A stretch of 64,000 nucleotides of DNA, taken from the NCBI RefSeq assembly GCF_028737325.1, contig NZ_JAQZCH010000002.1, forward strand, positions 434,001 through 498,000, written 5' to 3'. The first letter of the stretch is position 1, and each line of letters starts with the position of its first letter. The notes under the pieces were generated by a model, which was not told the origin of the DNA, made no database searches, and was given only the letters and a program-made list of their open reading frames with translations. Positions 8,572-16,860 of this stretch are shown one piece after another. This DNA comes from Microbacterium thalli. Its GTDB lineage: Bacteria; Actinomycetota; Actinomycetes; Actinomycetales; Microbacteriaceae. Position numbers and translations under genes: made by a program.

Positions 8572-8647
8572 TGGTGACCCCAGCGGGATTCGAACCCGCG
8601 TTACCGCCGTGAGAGGGCGGCGTACTAGGCCGCTATACGATGGGGCC
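8572..8647 (-). tRNA. tRNA-Glu (CTC anticodon)
   Basis: The 76-nt minus-strand sequence starts GGCCCCA and ends TGGGGTC-A-CCA, with CCA encoded. The anticodon stem-loop GCCGCCCTCTCACGGC gives CTC, decoding GAG. The T-arm GCGGGTTCGAATCCCGC is canonical. The acceptor stem has one G-U pair. Confidence 0.97.
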
Positions 8648-8767
8648 GTACTTTTTGTCTTCCCCGGGGCTCCGGAGGCAACCGTTAAAGTATGCCACGG
8701 CCGCGCACATCGAGCAAAATCGAGGCCACCATTGCCCTCTCGGGCGTGTCGAGCGTTGACTGGAAGC

Positions 8768-9406
8768 ATGCACGTCACCAAGCACGAACACGCCTGTGTA
8801 CGCCTCGAGCGCGACGGGAAGACCCTGATCATCGATCCGGGCTCGTTCACCGCCCCGCTGGCCGATCTGCACGATGTGGTCGCCGTCGTCATCACCCACG
8901 AGCACCCCGACCACTGGACCTCGCAGCACCTGTCGAGCATCCTCGAGGCCTTCCCCAGCATCCCCGTCTACGGGCCCGAGGGCGTCGCGCGCGCGGCAGC
9001 AGGGTTCGACATCCGTGAGGTCTCTCCTGGCGACAAGCTCGAGGCCGGCCCGTTCACCCTCGAGTTCTTCGGCGGACGCCACGCCGTGATCCACGAGTCG
9101 ATCCCCGTCATCGACAACGTCGGCGTCCTCGTCGACGACGAGTTCTACTACCCGGGCGACTCGTACGCGGTGCCGAAGGGCGCCGACGTGAAACTGCTCG
9201 CGGCGCCGGTCGGCGCTCCGTGGCTGAAGATCGGCGACGCCATGGACTTCGTGCTCGCCGTCAAGCCCCGCCGCGTCTTCGCGACACACGACATGACCCT
9301 CTCGCCCGCAGGCCTGGCGATGGGGCGCGAGCGGCTGACGTGGGCCGCCGCTCAGCACGGCGGCGATGTCGTCGCCCTCGACCCGGGCGACTCCGTGGAC
9401 CTCTGA
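8768..9406 (+). CDS. Metallo-beta-lactamase-fold hydrolase (UlaG-like)
   Basis: A 212-residue soluble protein with the zinc-binding H-x-H-x-D-H motif THEHPDHW (His44, His46, Asp48, His49). Later metal-ligand regions are GGRHAVIH, YPGDSY and ATHDM. The compact single domain without extra modules resembles the UlaG-like/YcbL-like subgroup, members of which hydrolyse phosphodiester or lactone substrates. The substrate cannot be told from sequence. It is a monocistronic gene closed by a strong terminator. The upstream site is weak (GGAAG three bases before ATG). Confidence 0.85.
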   Translation: MHVTKHEHACVRLERDGKTLIIDPGSFTAPLADLHDVVAVVITHEHPDHWTSQHLSSILEAFPSIPVYGPEGVARAAAGFDIREVSPGDKLEAGPFTLEFFGGRHAVIHESIPVIDNVGVLVDDEFYYPGDSYAVPKGADVKLLAAPVGAPWLKIGDAMDFVLAVKPRRVFATHDMTLSPAGLAMGRERLTWAAAQHGGDVVALDPGDSVDL

Positions 9407-9422
9407 ACGCTCCCGCGAAACG

Positions 9423-9458
9423 ACGGATGCCGTGGACCCGAAGGTCCACGGCATCCGT
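9423..9458. terminator. Bidirectional terminator between the MBL gene and ptsH
   Basis: A perfect 16-bp inverted repeat (ACGGATGCCGTGGACC and complement) with a CGAA loop separates the convergent MBL-fold gene and the fructose operon. Confidence 0.87.
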
Positions 9459-9473
9459 GTGTTCCGAGCGGCG

Positions 9474-9743
9474 TCAGGCCGCGTCGTGATCGATCTCGAG
9501 GAAGGCGGCGAGCTCGTCGAGCGCCTTCTCAGCGCCCTCGCCCTCGGCCTTGAGCGTGACGACGGCGCCCTTCGACGCACCGAGACCCATGATGCTCAGG
9601 ATGCTGCCGGCGTTGAGGTCGGGACCACCCTCGACCGCGATGGTCACGGGCACGCCCTTGGACTGCACCTCCTGCACGAAAAGCTTCGCGGGGCGCGCGT
9701 GCAGGCCCGAGCTGCTGGCGATGGTGGCGGTGCGTTCTGCCAT
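9474..9743 (-). CDS. ptsH: Phosphocarrier protein HPr
   Basis: HPr relays phosphate from enzyme I to sugar-specific EIIA domains. The 89-residue product has the active-site His15 in SSGLHARPAK and the regulatory-serine region as NAGSILSIMGLG. It is the last gene of fruR-fruK-fruA-ptsH, 12 bases after fruA, so HPr is made together with the fructose transporter. Enzyme I is not in the window. Whether HPr kinase acts here is unknown; most actinobacteria lack it. Confidence 0.97.
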   Translation of the reverse strand: MAERTATIASSSGLHARPAKLFVQEVQSKGVPVTIAVEGGPDLNAGSILSIMGLGASKGAVVTLKAEGEGAEKALDELAAFLEIDHDAA

Positions 9744-9755
9744 GGTGGTGTCTCC

Positions 9756-11822
9756 TCAGACGGTCGCGGTCGCCTCGACCGGAGCCGGGGCGGTGGAGCT
9801 CTTGCGGACGTACTTCTTGAGCACGACGAGCAACAGCGCAGAAACGACGGTACCCGCCAGAAGCGCGACCACGAAACCCCAGACCGGATTGATGGCGAAC
9901 AGGACGAAGATGCCGCCATGGGGGGCATAGCTCTGCACCTGGAACAGCATGCTCAGGGCGCCGGTGATCGCGCCGCCCACCATGGAGGCGGGGATGACGC
10001 GCAGCGGGTCGGCGGCTGCGAACGGGATCGCCCCCTCGCTGATGAACGCCGCACCCAGCAGCCAGGCCGCCTTGCCGTTCTCGCGCTCCACCGGCGTGAA
10101 CAGCGGCCGTGCGAGCACGGTCGATGCGAGAGCGAGTGCCAACGGGGGCACCATGCCTGCGGTCATGACGGCGGCCATGATGAGGTACGGAGCGGTGTTG
10201 TCGGTCGAAGCGGCTGCCAGACCCGTCGTGGCGAAGACGTAGGCGACCTTGTTGATCGGCCCGCCGAGGTCGAAGCACATCATGAGGCCGAGGATGACGC
10301 CCACGACGACGAGGCCGGCGCCGCTCGCGGTGAGCGAGGTGAGGCCGTCGGTGAGCAGCGCCATGAGCGCGGCGATCGGACGCCCGAGGAACAGGATCAT
10401 CAGACCCGAGGCGACGATCGATCCGACGAGCGGGATGATCACGACGGGCATGAGGCCGCGCAGCCATCGCGGCGCGGGCAGCCGCTCGAGCCACCAGGCC
10501 ACGAAGCCCGCGAGGAAGCCGCCGACGATACCGCCGATGAAGCCCGCGCTCATGGTCACCGCGATGGCACCGGCGACGAAACCGGGCGCGATGCCCGGTC
10601 GGTCGGCGATCGCATAGGCGATGTAACCCGCGAGAGCCGCGACGAGGAAGCCCATCGACGTCGACCCGATCATGAACGCGACGGAGCCGAGGTACTGGCC
10701 CAGCGGCCCGAAGGGCGAGGTGATGTCGGTCGTGGGCAGGTTCCACAGGGCGTTGTCGATGATGACCTTCGACGCGTTCGCGGTGACCTCGTAGCCGCCG
10801 AGCGCGAAGCCCAGGGCGATGAGCAGACCACCGCCGGCGACGAACGGGATCATGTAGCTGACGCCGGTCAGCAGGATGCGCTGGATCCGCGCGCCCCACG
10901 ACAGGTTCTGCGTGCTCGTCTCCCCCGCCGACGCCCCCGCGGTGCCGCTGACGCGCGCCGCATTCGGATCGGATGCCGCAGCGACCGCCTCGCGGATCAT
11001 CTGGGTGGGCTGCTCGATGCCCCGCTTGACGCCCGAGCGGATCACGGGCTTGCCGGCGAAGCGCGAGATCTCGCGCACATCGACGTCGGTCGCGAAGATG
11101 ACGGCGTCGGCGTCGTCGATGACGGATGCCGGCAGCGCCTGATAGCCGCTCGAGCCCTGCGGCTCGACGACGAGGTCGATGCCCGCGTCCTTCCCGGCCG
11201 CGGTGAGCGCGTCGGCCGCCATGAAGGTGTGGGCGATGCCGGTCGCACACGATGTCACGGCGACGATGCGGGCGGGACGGCCGTCGATCTGCAGGTCGGT
11301 CGACGTCGCGGCCGCGGGTGCCGACGCGGGCGCGGATGCCGCGGGCGGCGCGCTCGCGGCAGCGGCATCCCCTTCTCCGATGGCCGCGCGCACGACCCGG
11401 ACGACGCCGTCGGCGTCGGCGGCCGCACGCAGGTCGGCGGTGAAGGTGTCTTGCATCAGGCTCCGCGCGAGCCGCGACAGCACGGCCAGGTGCTCTTCGG
11501 CCGCGTCGGCGGGAGCGGCGATGAGGAAGACGAGATCGGCGGGACCGTCGGGCGCGCCGAAGTCGACGCCCGGCTGCAGCCGCGCGAACGCGAGCGAGGC
11601 CTGCGTCACCGCGGCGCTCTTCGCGTGCGGGATCGCGATGCCGCCCGGCAGGCCGGTCTCGTCCTTGTCTTCGCGGGCGATCGCGTCGGCCGCGAGTGCG
11701 TCGGCGTCGGTCGCGCGACCCTGCGCGGCGACGAGGCCGGCGAGGGCGCGGATGACGTCCTGCTTGTCGGTCCCGAGGGGCACGTCGAGGCTGACGAGCT
11801 CCGGGGTGATGGTGTCGGACAC
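9756..11822 (-). CDS. fruA: PTS fructose transporter subunit IIABC
   Basis: This 688-residue fusion imports and phosphorylates fructose to fructose 1-phosphate. The EIIA domain is at residues 1-150 with His66 in GIAIPHAK. After an Ala/Pro linker comes EIIB (about 180-285) with the phospho-cysteine Cys192 in AVTSCATGIAHTF. EIIC follows from about 325, with some nine hydrophobic segments. Domain order A-B-C matches actinobacterial FruA. The ATG follows fruK by 36 bases. The product feeds FruK, encoded immediately upstream. Confidence 0.96.
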   Translation of the reverse strand: MSDTITPELVSLDVPLGTDKQDVIRALAGLVAAQGRATDADALAADAIAREDKDETGLPGGIAIPHAKSAAVTQASLAFARLQPGVDFGAPDGPADLVFLIAAPADAAEEHLAVLSRLARSLMQDTFTADLRAAADADGVVRVVRAAIGEGDAAAASAPPAASAPASAPAAATSTDLQIDGRPARIVAVTSCATGIAHTFMAADALTAAGKDAGIDLVVEPQGSSGYQALPASVIDDADAVIFATDVDVREISRFAGKPVIRSGVKRGIEQPTQMIREAVAAASDPNAARVSGTAGASAGETSTQNLSWGARIQRILLTGVSYMIPFVAGGGLLIALGFALGGYEVTANASKVIIDNALWNLPTTDITSPFGPLGQYLGSVAFMIGSTSMGFLVAALAGYIAYAIADRPGIAPGFVAGAIAVTMSAGFIGGIVGGFLAGFVAWWLERLPAPRWLRGLMPVVIIPLVGSIVASGLMILFLGRPIAALMALLTDGLTSLTASGAGLVVVGVILGLMMCFDLGGPINKVAYVFATTGLAAASTDNTAPYLIMAAVMTAGMVPPLALALASTVLARPLFTPVERENGKAAWLLGAAFISEGAIPFAAADPLRVIPASMVGGAITGALSMLFQVQSYAPHGGIFVLFAINPVWGFVVALLAGTVVSALLLVVLKKYVRKSSTAPAPVEATATV

Positions 11823-11858
11823 GGTGTCCTCCTGGTTCGGGTGTTTCGAGGGTCGGAT

Positions 11859-12809
11859 TCAGCGGGTGAGCGCGCGGACGGGGATGTCCGCGGTGGGAAG
11901 GTCGGATTCGCGCGGCGCCTGGGTGCCGTCGAGGGCCGCCGCGGCCGAGCCGTAACGGATGGCCGACACGAGGGCTGCCGCGGGCTCGGTGCCCCGGGAC
12001 GCCGCGAGCAGGTAGCCGGCGAGCGAGCTGTCGCCCGCGCCGACGGTGCTGCGCACGCGCGTCGGCGGCGGGGCGGCCGCCCACGCGCCCTCTCCGGTCA
12101 CGAGGACGGCACCGTCACCCCCGAGGGTCACGAGGGCGCTGCCGACGGCTTCGGGCACGAGACCGCGTGCAGCGACGTGCACCGCCTCGGCAAGGTCGGC
12201 GGCCTCCGGCAGCGGCGCGCCGAGCAGGTCGGCCAGCTCGTCGTCATTCGGCTTGATGAGATCCGGCCGAGCGTCGCGCACGACGGCGCGCAGCGCCGGG
12301 CCCGACGTGTCGACGGCGATCCGCGGTGCTTCGGCGCGCAGCCGGTCGCGGACGGCGCGGATGACCTGGACGTAGGCGTCCGGGGCGAGGCCCGGCGCGA
12401 GCGACCCCGCCAGCACGAGCCAGTCCGCGCCGCGGGCCGCCGCGACGACCGTGTCGATGAGCGCGACGAGGTCGTCATCGCTCAGAGCGACGCCTGGGAG
12501 GTTGATCTTCGTGGTCTCGCCGGCGGCATCCGTCACCGTGATGTTGGCTCGGGCGCGCCCGGCGACCGGCACCGGGCGCACGGAGACATCGGCATCGGCG
12601 AGCACAGCGGCGAAGGGGTCGGAGGGGTCGAGGGGCAGCACGGCGAGGCTGTCGACGCCCGCGGCCCGGATGACCCGGGCGACGTTGATGCCCTTGCCAC
12701 CGGCATCCTCGCGGGCACCGCTCGCGGTCTGCACCTCGCCCACGCGCAGCGGCGCGCCGAGCGATACGGTGCGGTCGAGCGACGGATGCACCGTCAGGGT
12801 CACGATCAT
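11859..12809 (-). CDS. fruK: 1-phosphofructokinase
   Basis: FruK phosphorylates fructose 1-phosphate to fructose 1,6-bisphosphate. It belongs to the PfkB family: the GGKGINVARVIRAAG block is near residue 40 and the catalytic-base motif GAGDSSLAGYL is near the C-terminus. I choose the ATG at 12809 (MIVTLTVHPSLD) because it overlaps the fruR stop as ATGA and has GGAGG ten bases upstream; the ATG at 12818 would sit one base from that site. The 316-residue length is normal. Confidence 0.95.
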   Translation of the reverse strand: MIVTLTVHPSLDRTVSLGAPLRVGEVQTASGAREDAGGKGINVARVIRAAGVDSLAVLPLDPSDPFAAVLADADVSVRPVPVAGRARANITVTDAAGETTKINLPGVALSDDDLVALIDTVVAAARGADWLVLAGSLAPGLAPDAYVQVIRAVRDRLRAEAPRIAVDTSGPALRAVVRDARPDLIKPNDDELADLLGAPLPEAADLAEAVHVAARGLVPEAVGSALVTLGGDGAVLVTGEGAWAAAPPPTRVRSTVGAGDSSLAGYLLAASRGTEPAAALVSAIRYGSAAAALDGTQAPRESDLPTADIPVRALTR

Positions 12810-13582
12810 GCGATCCATACCTCCACGTCAGCGTCACGCAGCGCTCGCGAGAGCGCAGTTCCCGGGTCCCGATCCGTCACGACCACGTCGAGATCGGAGA
12901 GATCGGCGAAAGAGACGAGGAGCTCGGCCTCGAACTTGTCGGCGTCGGCGAGGACGATCACCCGCCGCGCTCCCGCGACGACGGCGCGCTTGACGGCCGC
13001 CTCTTCGGGGTCGGGCGTCGTCAGGCCCGCGCCGACGGCGATGCCGTTGGCGCCGAGGAACGCGACATCCGGCCGCAGCCGGCCGATCGCGGCGACGGTG
13101 TCGGACCCGACGGCGGCGGCCGTCAGCCCGCGGACGCGTCCGCCGATCGCCGTGAGACCGATGCCGGACACCCCCGCGAGCGAGTGCGCGATCGTCATCG
13201 AGTGCGTCACGACTTCGCAGCCGGACGGCGAGGTCCGCGCGACGAGAGCGGCAGCGAGGGCGGCGGTCGTCGTGCCGGCGTCGAGGTAGATCGAGCCGGC
13301 ACCCGTGGGAAGCGCCGCCAGAGCTCGCCGGGCGATGCGCTCCTTCGCCTCGGAGCGTCGCAGGGATCGTTCGGCGACCGACGGCTCGGCTGTGCTGGTG
13401 CGCTCGGGCGACACCGCGCCGCCGTGCACGCGTCGCAGAGCACCGGCCTCTTCGAGCGCGGCGAGGTCGCGCCGCACGGTCTCGGTGGTGACGTCGAAGC
13501 GCGCGGCGAGATCGACCACGGCGACGCGTCCGTCGTCGGCGAGCATCCGCTCGATGAGCTGCTGGCGCTCCGTTGCGTACAC
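12806..13582 (-). CDS. fruR: DeoR-family transcriptional regulator of the fructose operon
   Basis: The 258-residue protein has a DeoR winged helix at the N-terminus (DLAARFDVTTETVRRDL, about residues 24-40) and a C-terminal phosphosugar-sensing domain (YLDAGTTTAALA). It is the first gene of the fructose operon and probably represses it, releasing on fructose 1-phosphate, as known for FruR in other actinobacteria. The GTG at 13582 has AAGGAGG five bases upstream; a GTG 24 bases earlier has no site. An AT-rich promoter region precedes it. Confidence 0.92.
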   Translation of the reverse strand: MYATERQQLIERMLADDGRVAVVDLAARFDVTTETVRRDLAALEEAGALRRVHGGAVSPERTSTAEPSVAERSLRRSEAKERIARRALAALPTGAGSIYLDAGTTTAALAAALVARTSPSGCEVVTHSMTIAHSLAGVSGIGLTAIGGRVRGLTAAAVGSDTVAAIGRLRPDVAFLGANGIAVGAGLTTPDPEEAAVKRAVVAGARRVIVLADADKFEAELLVSFADLSDLDVVVTDRDPGTALSRALRDADVEVWIA

Positions 13583-13606
13583 GACACCCTCCTTCGGATG
13601 CCCCAC

Positions 13607-13635
13607 ACGTTACAACGCAATCAAAACCAAATCAA
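13607..13635 (-). promoter_or_regulatory. fruR-fruK-fruA-ptsH promoter
   Basis: TTGATT (13635-13630) and TAACGT (13612-13607) are separated by 17 bases and read toward fruR. The surrounding 45 bases are strikingly AT-rich for this genome and contain repeated TTGATT/TTTGATT units near the -35, plausible operators for the DeoR repressor. Confidence 0.65.
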
Positions 13636-13693
13636 CAGAAAACAACATTCCGCAGCACGTACTGCCAAAGGTGGCAGCCGACGCCGGAAACGA

Positions 13694-13725
13694 CGAAGGG
13701 CGCCGGCTCATGCCGACGCCCTTCG
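13694..13725 (-). terminator. Terminator after the HxD/H gene
   Basis: A 14-bp stem with one mismatch (CGAAGGGCG...CGCCCTTCG) and a TCAT loop lies 12 bases after the stop of the minus-strand gene ending at 13737. Confidence 0.7.
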
Positions 13726-13736
13726 GAGAAGGAGGC

Positions 13737-14510
13737 TCAGGCCTCGCTCATCGCGATGACCTCCTGCTGACCGCGCGCCGCGAGGGCGGCGGCGCGCGCG
13801 GCGATGCGGCGCTCCTGCTCGATCTGGCCGGCGTCCAGGATCTCCTGGTCGACGGGGTAGCTGTCGACCTTGTTCACGCCGTTGTACTTGGCGATATAGG
13901 CGTCGAGCTCGGGGCCCGACTCCCACGACGTGATGAGGCAGTAACGGGGCTCGTCCCCGTAGTGGGCGGCGGCGTGCCACAGACGCTGCGTGTCGACGAT
14001 GAGCTGAGCGCCGGCCGGGAGCGCGATGCGCGTCTCCTCGCTGGGGTCGGTGCGGTTCTCGCGCAGCACGAAGTAGCTCGTCTGGTCATCGGTCAGGTTG
14101 AAGAAGCCGCGGACGACCCACCCGGTGCCGTCCGGGTTCAGACGGTTGTTGTCGTCCTGGTGCAGGTTGTACAGGCAGTCGGCATACGTGTTCGGCTGCA
14201 GCTCGATGATGCGGCAGCGACCGACGTTGGCGCCCGGCTCCTGCGCGCGAGCGGTCAGGGTCGGGGCGAGGGCGGTCTGCGAGTCGATCCACACACCGTC
14301 TTTGTCGGTGCGCGGCGGCTTGTGGTTCCAGAAGCCGTTGCACTCGATCTCACCCTTCGCCGAAGCGAGCGGGGCGAACCGGGTGTCGCCGGAGGACTTC
14401 CAGTCGACGTACTCGACGTCGAGCCATTCCTTCGGATCGATCTCGTTGTTGTAGCGATCGAGGACGACGTAACCGGTCTCCTCGAGGGCGGCGGACTTGA
14501 TGTAACCCAT
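13737..14510 (-). CDS. Hypothetical protein with a 2-His-1-carboxylate pattern (possible Fe(II)/2OG dioxygenase fold)
   Basis: I do not recognise a named family. The 257-residue protein is soluble and acidic. It has the spacing of a cupin-like Fe(II)/2-oxoglutarate oxygenase: H117-Q-D119 in YNLHQDDNN, a distal histidine in QRLWHAAAHYG (His179 or His183), and an arginine nine or ten residues on (EPRYCLITSW). The flanking sequence is rich in alternating hydrophobics, as in a jelly-roll. A helical Arg/Ala tail follows residue 225. It stands alone, divergent from the GmrSD-like gene with a 126-bp shared upstream region. AAAGG lies 12 bases before the ATG. Function is unknown. Confidence 0.6.
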   Translation of the reverse strand: MGYIKSAALEETGYVVLDRYNNEIDPKEWLDVEYVDWKSSGDTRFAPLASAKGEIECNGFWNHKPPRTDKDGVWIDSQTALAPTLTARAQEPGANVGRCRIIELQPNTYADCLYNLHQDDNNRLNPDGTGWVVRGFFNLTDDQTSYFVLRENRTDPSEETRIALPAGAQLIVDTQRLWHAAAHYGDEPRYCLITSWESGPELDAYIAKYNGVNKVDSYPVDQEILDAGQIEQERRIAARAAALAARGQQEVIAMSEA

Positions 14511-14636
14511 GACGGATCATGACCTTTCTGTCGGACAAGCGAAGTTTTTACAGGCCCGACTAAGGTCAGCCTATCGAGCGCTTCCGAGGGCGCCAGTAGA
14601 CTCGAGCGGGCTTGTCGAGGAGCGATTTCGGAGAAC

Positions 14637-16649
14637 ATGAGCACTGCCACGAATGTCGGAGCGACCGCCGTCAACACGATCAGCTGGCTGTCGGCATCCG
14701 ACACGACGATCGTGGTCCCGGTCTATCAGCGCCAGTACCGGTGGGACATCGGCGGCTGCGAGCAGCTGCTCGCCGACATCCGGTCCGTCTCGGCCGCCGA
14801 CGACGCGCACACCCACTTCATCGGCTCGATCCTCTCGACGGCCAGCACGAGCGCCCACGACGACGCGCAGCTCGTGCTCATCGACGGCCAGCAGCGCATC
14901 ACGACGCTCATGCTGCTCGTCGCCGCGCTGCATCACACCCTCCGGGACGACGACCCCGGGCTCGCCCGCGAGCTCGAGCGTGTCCTGGCCCGTGCCGATG
15001 ATCCCGCGCGCACCAAGCTGCGTCCGCACCGCGCGTGGGCCGAGGTGTTCGAGAGCGTCGTGCTCGACCGTCGCGCGCCGGGAGAAGAGCATCGAGAGTC
15101 GCGTTTCGACGACAACTACTCCTTCTTCCGCAGCCAGATCCGCCCCGACGAGGCTCCGGCGATCTGGCGGGGACTGCAGAAGCTCGAGCACGTCGCGATC
15201 ACACTCGGTGAGCAGGCCAACGCCCAGCAGATCTTCGAGAGCCTGAACTCGACCGGTGAGCCGCTGCGCGACCACGAGCTCATCCACAACTACGTCCTCA
15301 TGGGGCTCTCGCACGACGAGCAGACCGAGATCGAGCACGACTTCTGGCTGCCCATCGAACACAACACCGGCGAGGCCATCGGCGCGTTCTGGAACCACTA
15401 TCTCGTCATGCTCACCGGCCGCGAGGTCCTCGTGACCGGCGGGCGCGGGGTCTACGACGTCTTCCGCCAACAGTTCCCGCGACTCGACATCGACACGCTG
15501 CGCGCGCACGCCGCCACCTGGCGCGAATACTCCGAGATCTACCGCGAGATGCTCGACCCCGCCACGCGCACGGATGCCGACCTCGCCCGGCAGCTCGGCT
15601 ACCTCAATGTGCTCGGTCGCAACATGTACCCGCTGGTCATGCGCCTCGTCCATGACGCCCGAACGGGGCTGCTCCCCCGCGCCGAGCTCGTCTCGCGGAT
15701 CGAGGACGTCCAGGCACTGCTGCTGCGCCGCACCGTCGTGGGAATCGCCACCGAACGGCTCGTCGCGCGCCTGTGCCGCGCCTACGCCGAAGGCGCTGAC
15801 GCCCTCACCCGCGCCATCGCGCGCATCACCCCCTCGGACGAGCGCGTGCGCGTCGGCGTGAAGTACGGCGATCTGCCGCATCCGCGCTACGTGCTCGGCC
15901 GGCTGGCCGACGTCGATCCCGCGGCTCCGCTCGACGTCTCGCCGGTGTTCCCCGCCGCCGCCGGCGACGACTGGACGGGCGACGGCGATCGCCGCTTCGC
16001 CGACTACAGCGAGGACGAGCAGAACAGCCACCGCGCGCTCGCCCACACGCTCGGCAACCTCACGCTGCTCGAGCAGGATCTCGCCGAGCGAGCCCTCGAC
16101 GCCACCTACCCCGAGTTGCAACCGGTTCTGCGCCGGAGCGACGTCGCGATGTCGCGCGAGGTCGCCGAGAGCGAGACCTGGGACACGCGCGCGATCGGAG
16201 CGCGCACCGAGCGTCTCGCCCAGCGATTCGTCGAGGTGTGGCGTCGCCCGCCGCTGACCGGGATCGACGACGACAACCTGACCCCGATCCTCGACGCGAA
16301 GCTGCGCCGCGGCTGGCCCCGCGGCTGGCAGCGCGAGTTCGATTACGTCGAGTTCCGCGGCGAGCACTGGGAGGTCCCGGACGTCCGCTACCTCTTCAAC
16401 CGTGTGTTCAAGCGACTGTGGGTCGACTCCCGCCAGAGCGTCATCGACTTCAGTGCGCGCCGCGGCGGCCCCGTCTACCCCGCGATGGCCTGGAACGGCC
16501 AGTGGGACGAGCTCGGCGAGGGCAGTTACCTCTACATGGGCTGGGACTCCCGCTACATGCTCACCGCGGTGCAGGGCGTCCTCGACGAAGCGGGCTGGGC
16601 GGCGGAGGTCTTCGTGAAGTACTCCTACATCGGCGACGCGATGCGCTGA
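14637..16649 (+). CDS. DUF262/DUF1524 (GmrSD-type) protein with apparently degenerate nuclease motif
   Basis: GmrSD proteins are type IV restriction enzymes: DUF262 binds and hydrolyses NTP, and DUF1524 is an HNH-like nuclease. In this 670-residue product DUF262 is clear: VPVYQRQYRW (28-36), LIDGQQRITTLMLL (81-94), IFESLNSTGEPL (199-210). DUF1524 is recognisable by LGNLTLLEQDL (472-482). The expected EHI(L/F)PQ block carrying the catalytic His seems replaced by SPVFPAA (435-441), and the LN and F-x-x-K positions after LGNLTLL are also not kept. A further C-terminal domain (540-670) is not recognised. It stands alone with no methylase, so a non-nuclease or altered role is possible. Confidence 0.8.
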   Translation: MSTATNVGATAVNTISWLSASDTTIVVPVYQRQYRWDIGGCEQLLADIRSVSAADDAHTHFIGSILSTASTSAHDDAQLVLIDGQQRITTLMLLVAALHHTLRDDDPGLARELERVLARADDPARTKLRPHRAWAEVFESVVLDRRAPGEEHRESRFDDNYSFFRSQIRPDEAPAIWRGLQKLEHVAITLGEQANAQQIFESLNSTGEPLRDHELIHNYVLMGLSHDEQTEIEHDFWLPIEHNTGEAIGAFWNHYLVMLTGREVLVTGGRGVYDVFRQQFPRLDIDTLRAHAATWREYSEIYREMLDPATRTDADLARQLGYLNVLGRNMYPLVMRLVHDARTGLLPRAELVSRIEDVQALLLRRTVVGIATERLVARLCRAYAEGADALTRAIARITPSDERVRVGVKYGDLPHPRYVLGRLADVDPAAPLDVSPVFPAAAGDDWTGDGDRRFADYSEDEQNSHRALAHTLGNLTLLEQDLAERALDATYPELQPVLRRSDVAMSREVAESETWDTRAIGARTERLAQRFVEVWRRPPLTGIDDDNLTPILDAKLRRGWPRGWQREFDYVEFRGEHWEVPDVRYLFNRVFKRLWVDSRQSVIDFSARRGGPVYPAMAWNGQWDELGEGSYLYMGWDSRYMLTAVQGVLDEAGWAAEVFVKYSYIGDAMR

Positions 16650-16778
16650 GTGCGTATCAGAGTCGCGGGTACGTAGTCAACGACCCGCGCAGAACCGTCC
16701 CGGCCGCGTAGCTTCACTGTTGTACGTGAGCGGCTCGGTAGAGACGGTGTTCGGGTCACTTTCTCCCAGACCTCACTG

Positions 16779-16820
16779 ACGGCCCCGCTGTGATTCGCTC
16801 CAGCGGGGCCGTCCCCTTTC
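16779..16820 (+). terminator. Terminator between the GmrSD-like gene and the SDR gene
   Basis: A 12-bp perfect stem (ACGGCCCCGCTG and complement) with a ten-base loop is followed by CCCCTTTCC. It lies 130 bases after the upstream stop codon, which leaves room for a short non-coding transcript. Confidence 0.75.
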
Positions 16821-16849
16821 CTCGGTGACGATTGCCGGGCGGGTCGACG

Positions 16850-16855
16850 TAGAAT
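16850..16855 (+). promoter_or_regulatory. -10 box of the SDR gene
   Basis: TAGAAT is a near-consensus -10 box ending five bases before the GTG at 16861, implying an almost leaderless transcript. It decides the start codon of the SDR gene. Confidence 0.6.
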
Positions 16856-16860
16856 CTCGT

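Noticed and set aside
9366..13289. A 1307-codon open frame on the plus strand opposite the fructose operon
   Set aside because: It is antisense to four well-supported genes, with Arg/Gly/Asp-rich composition and no domains; typical of GC-rich DNA.
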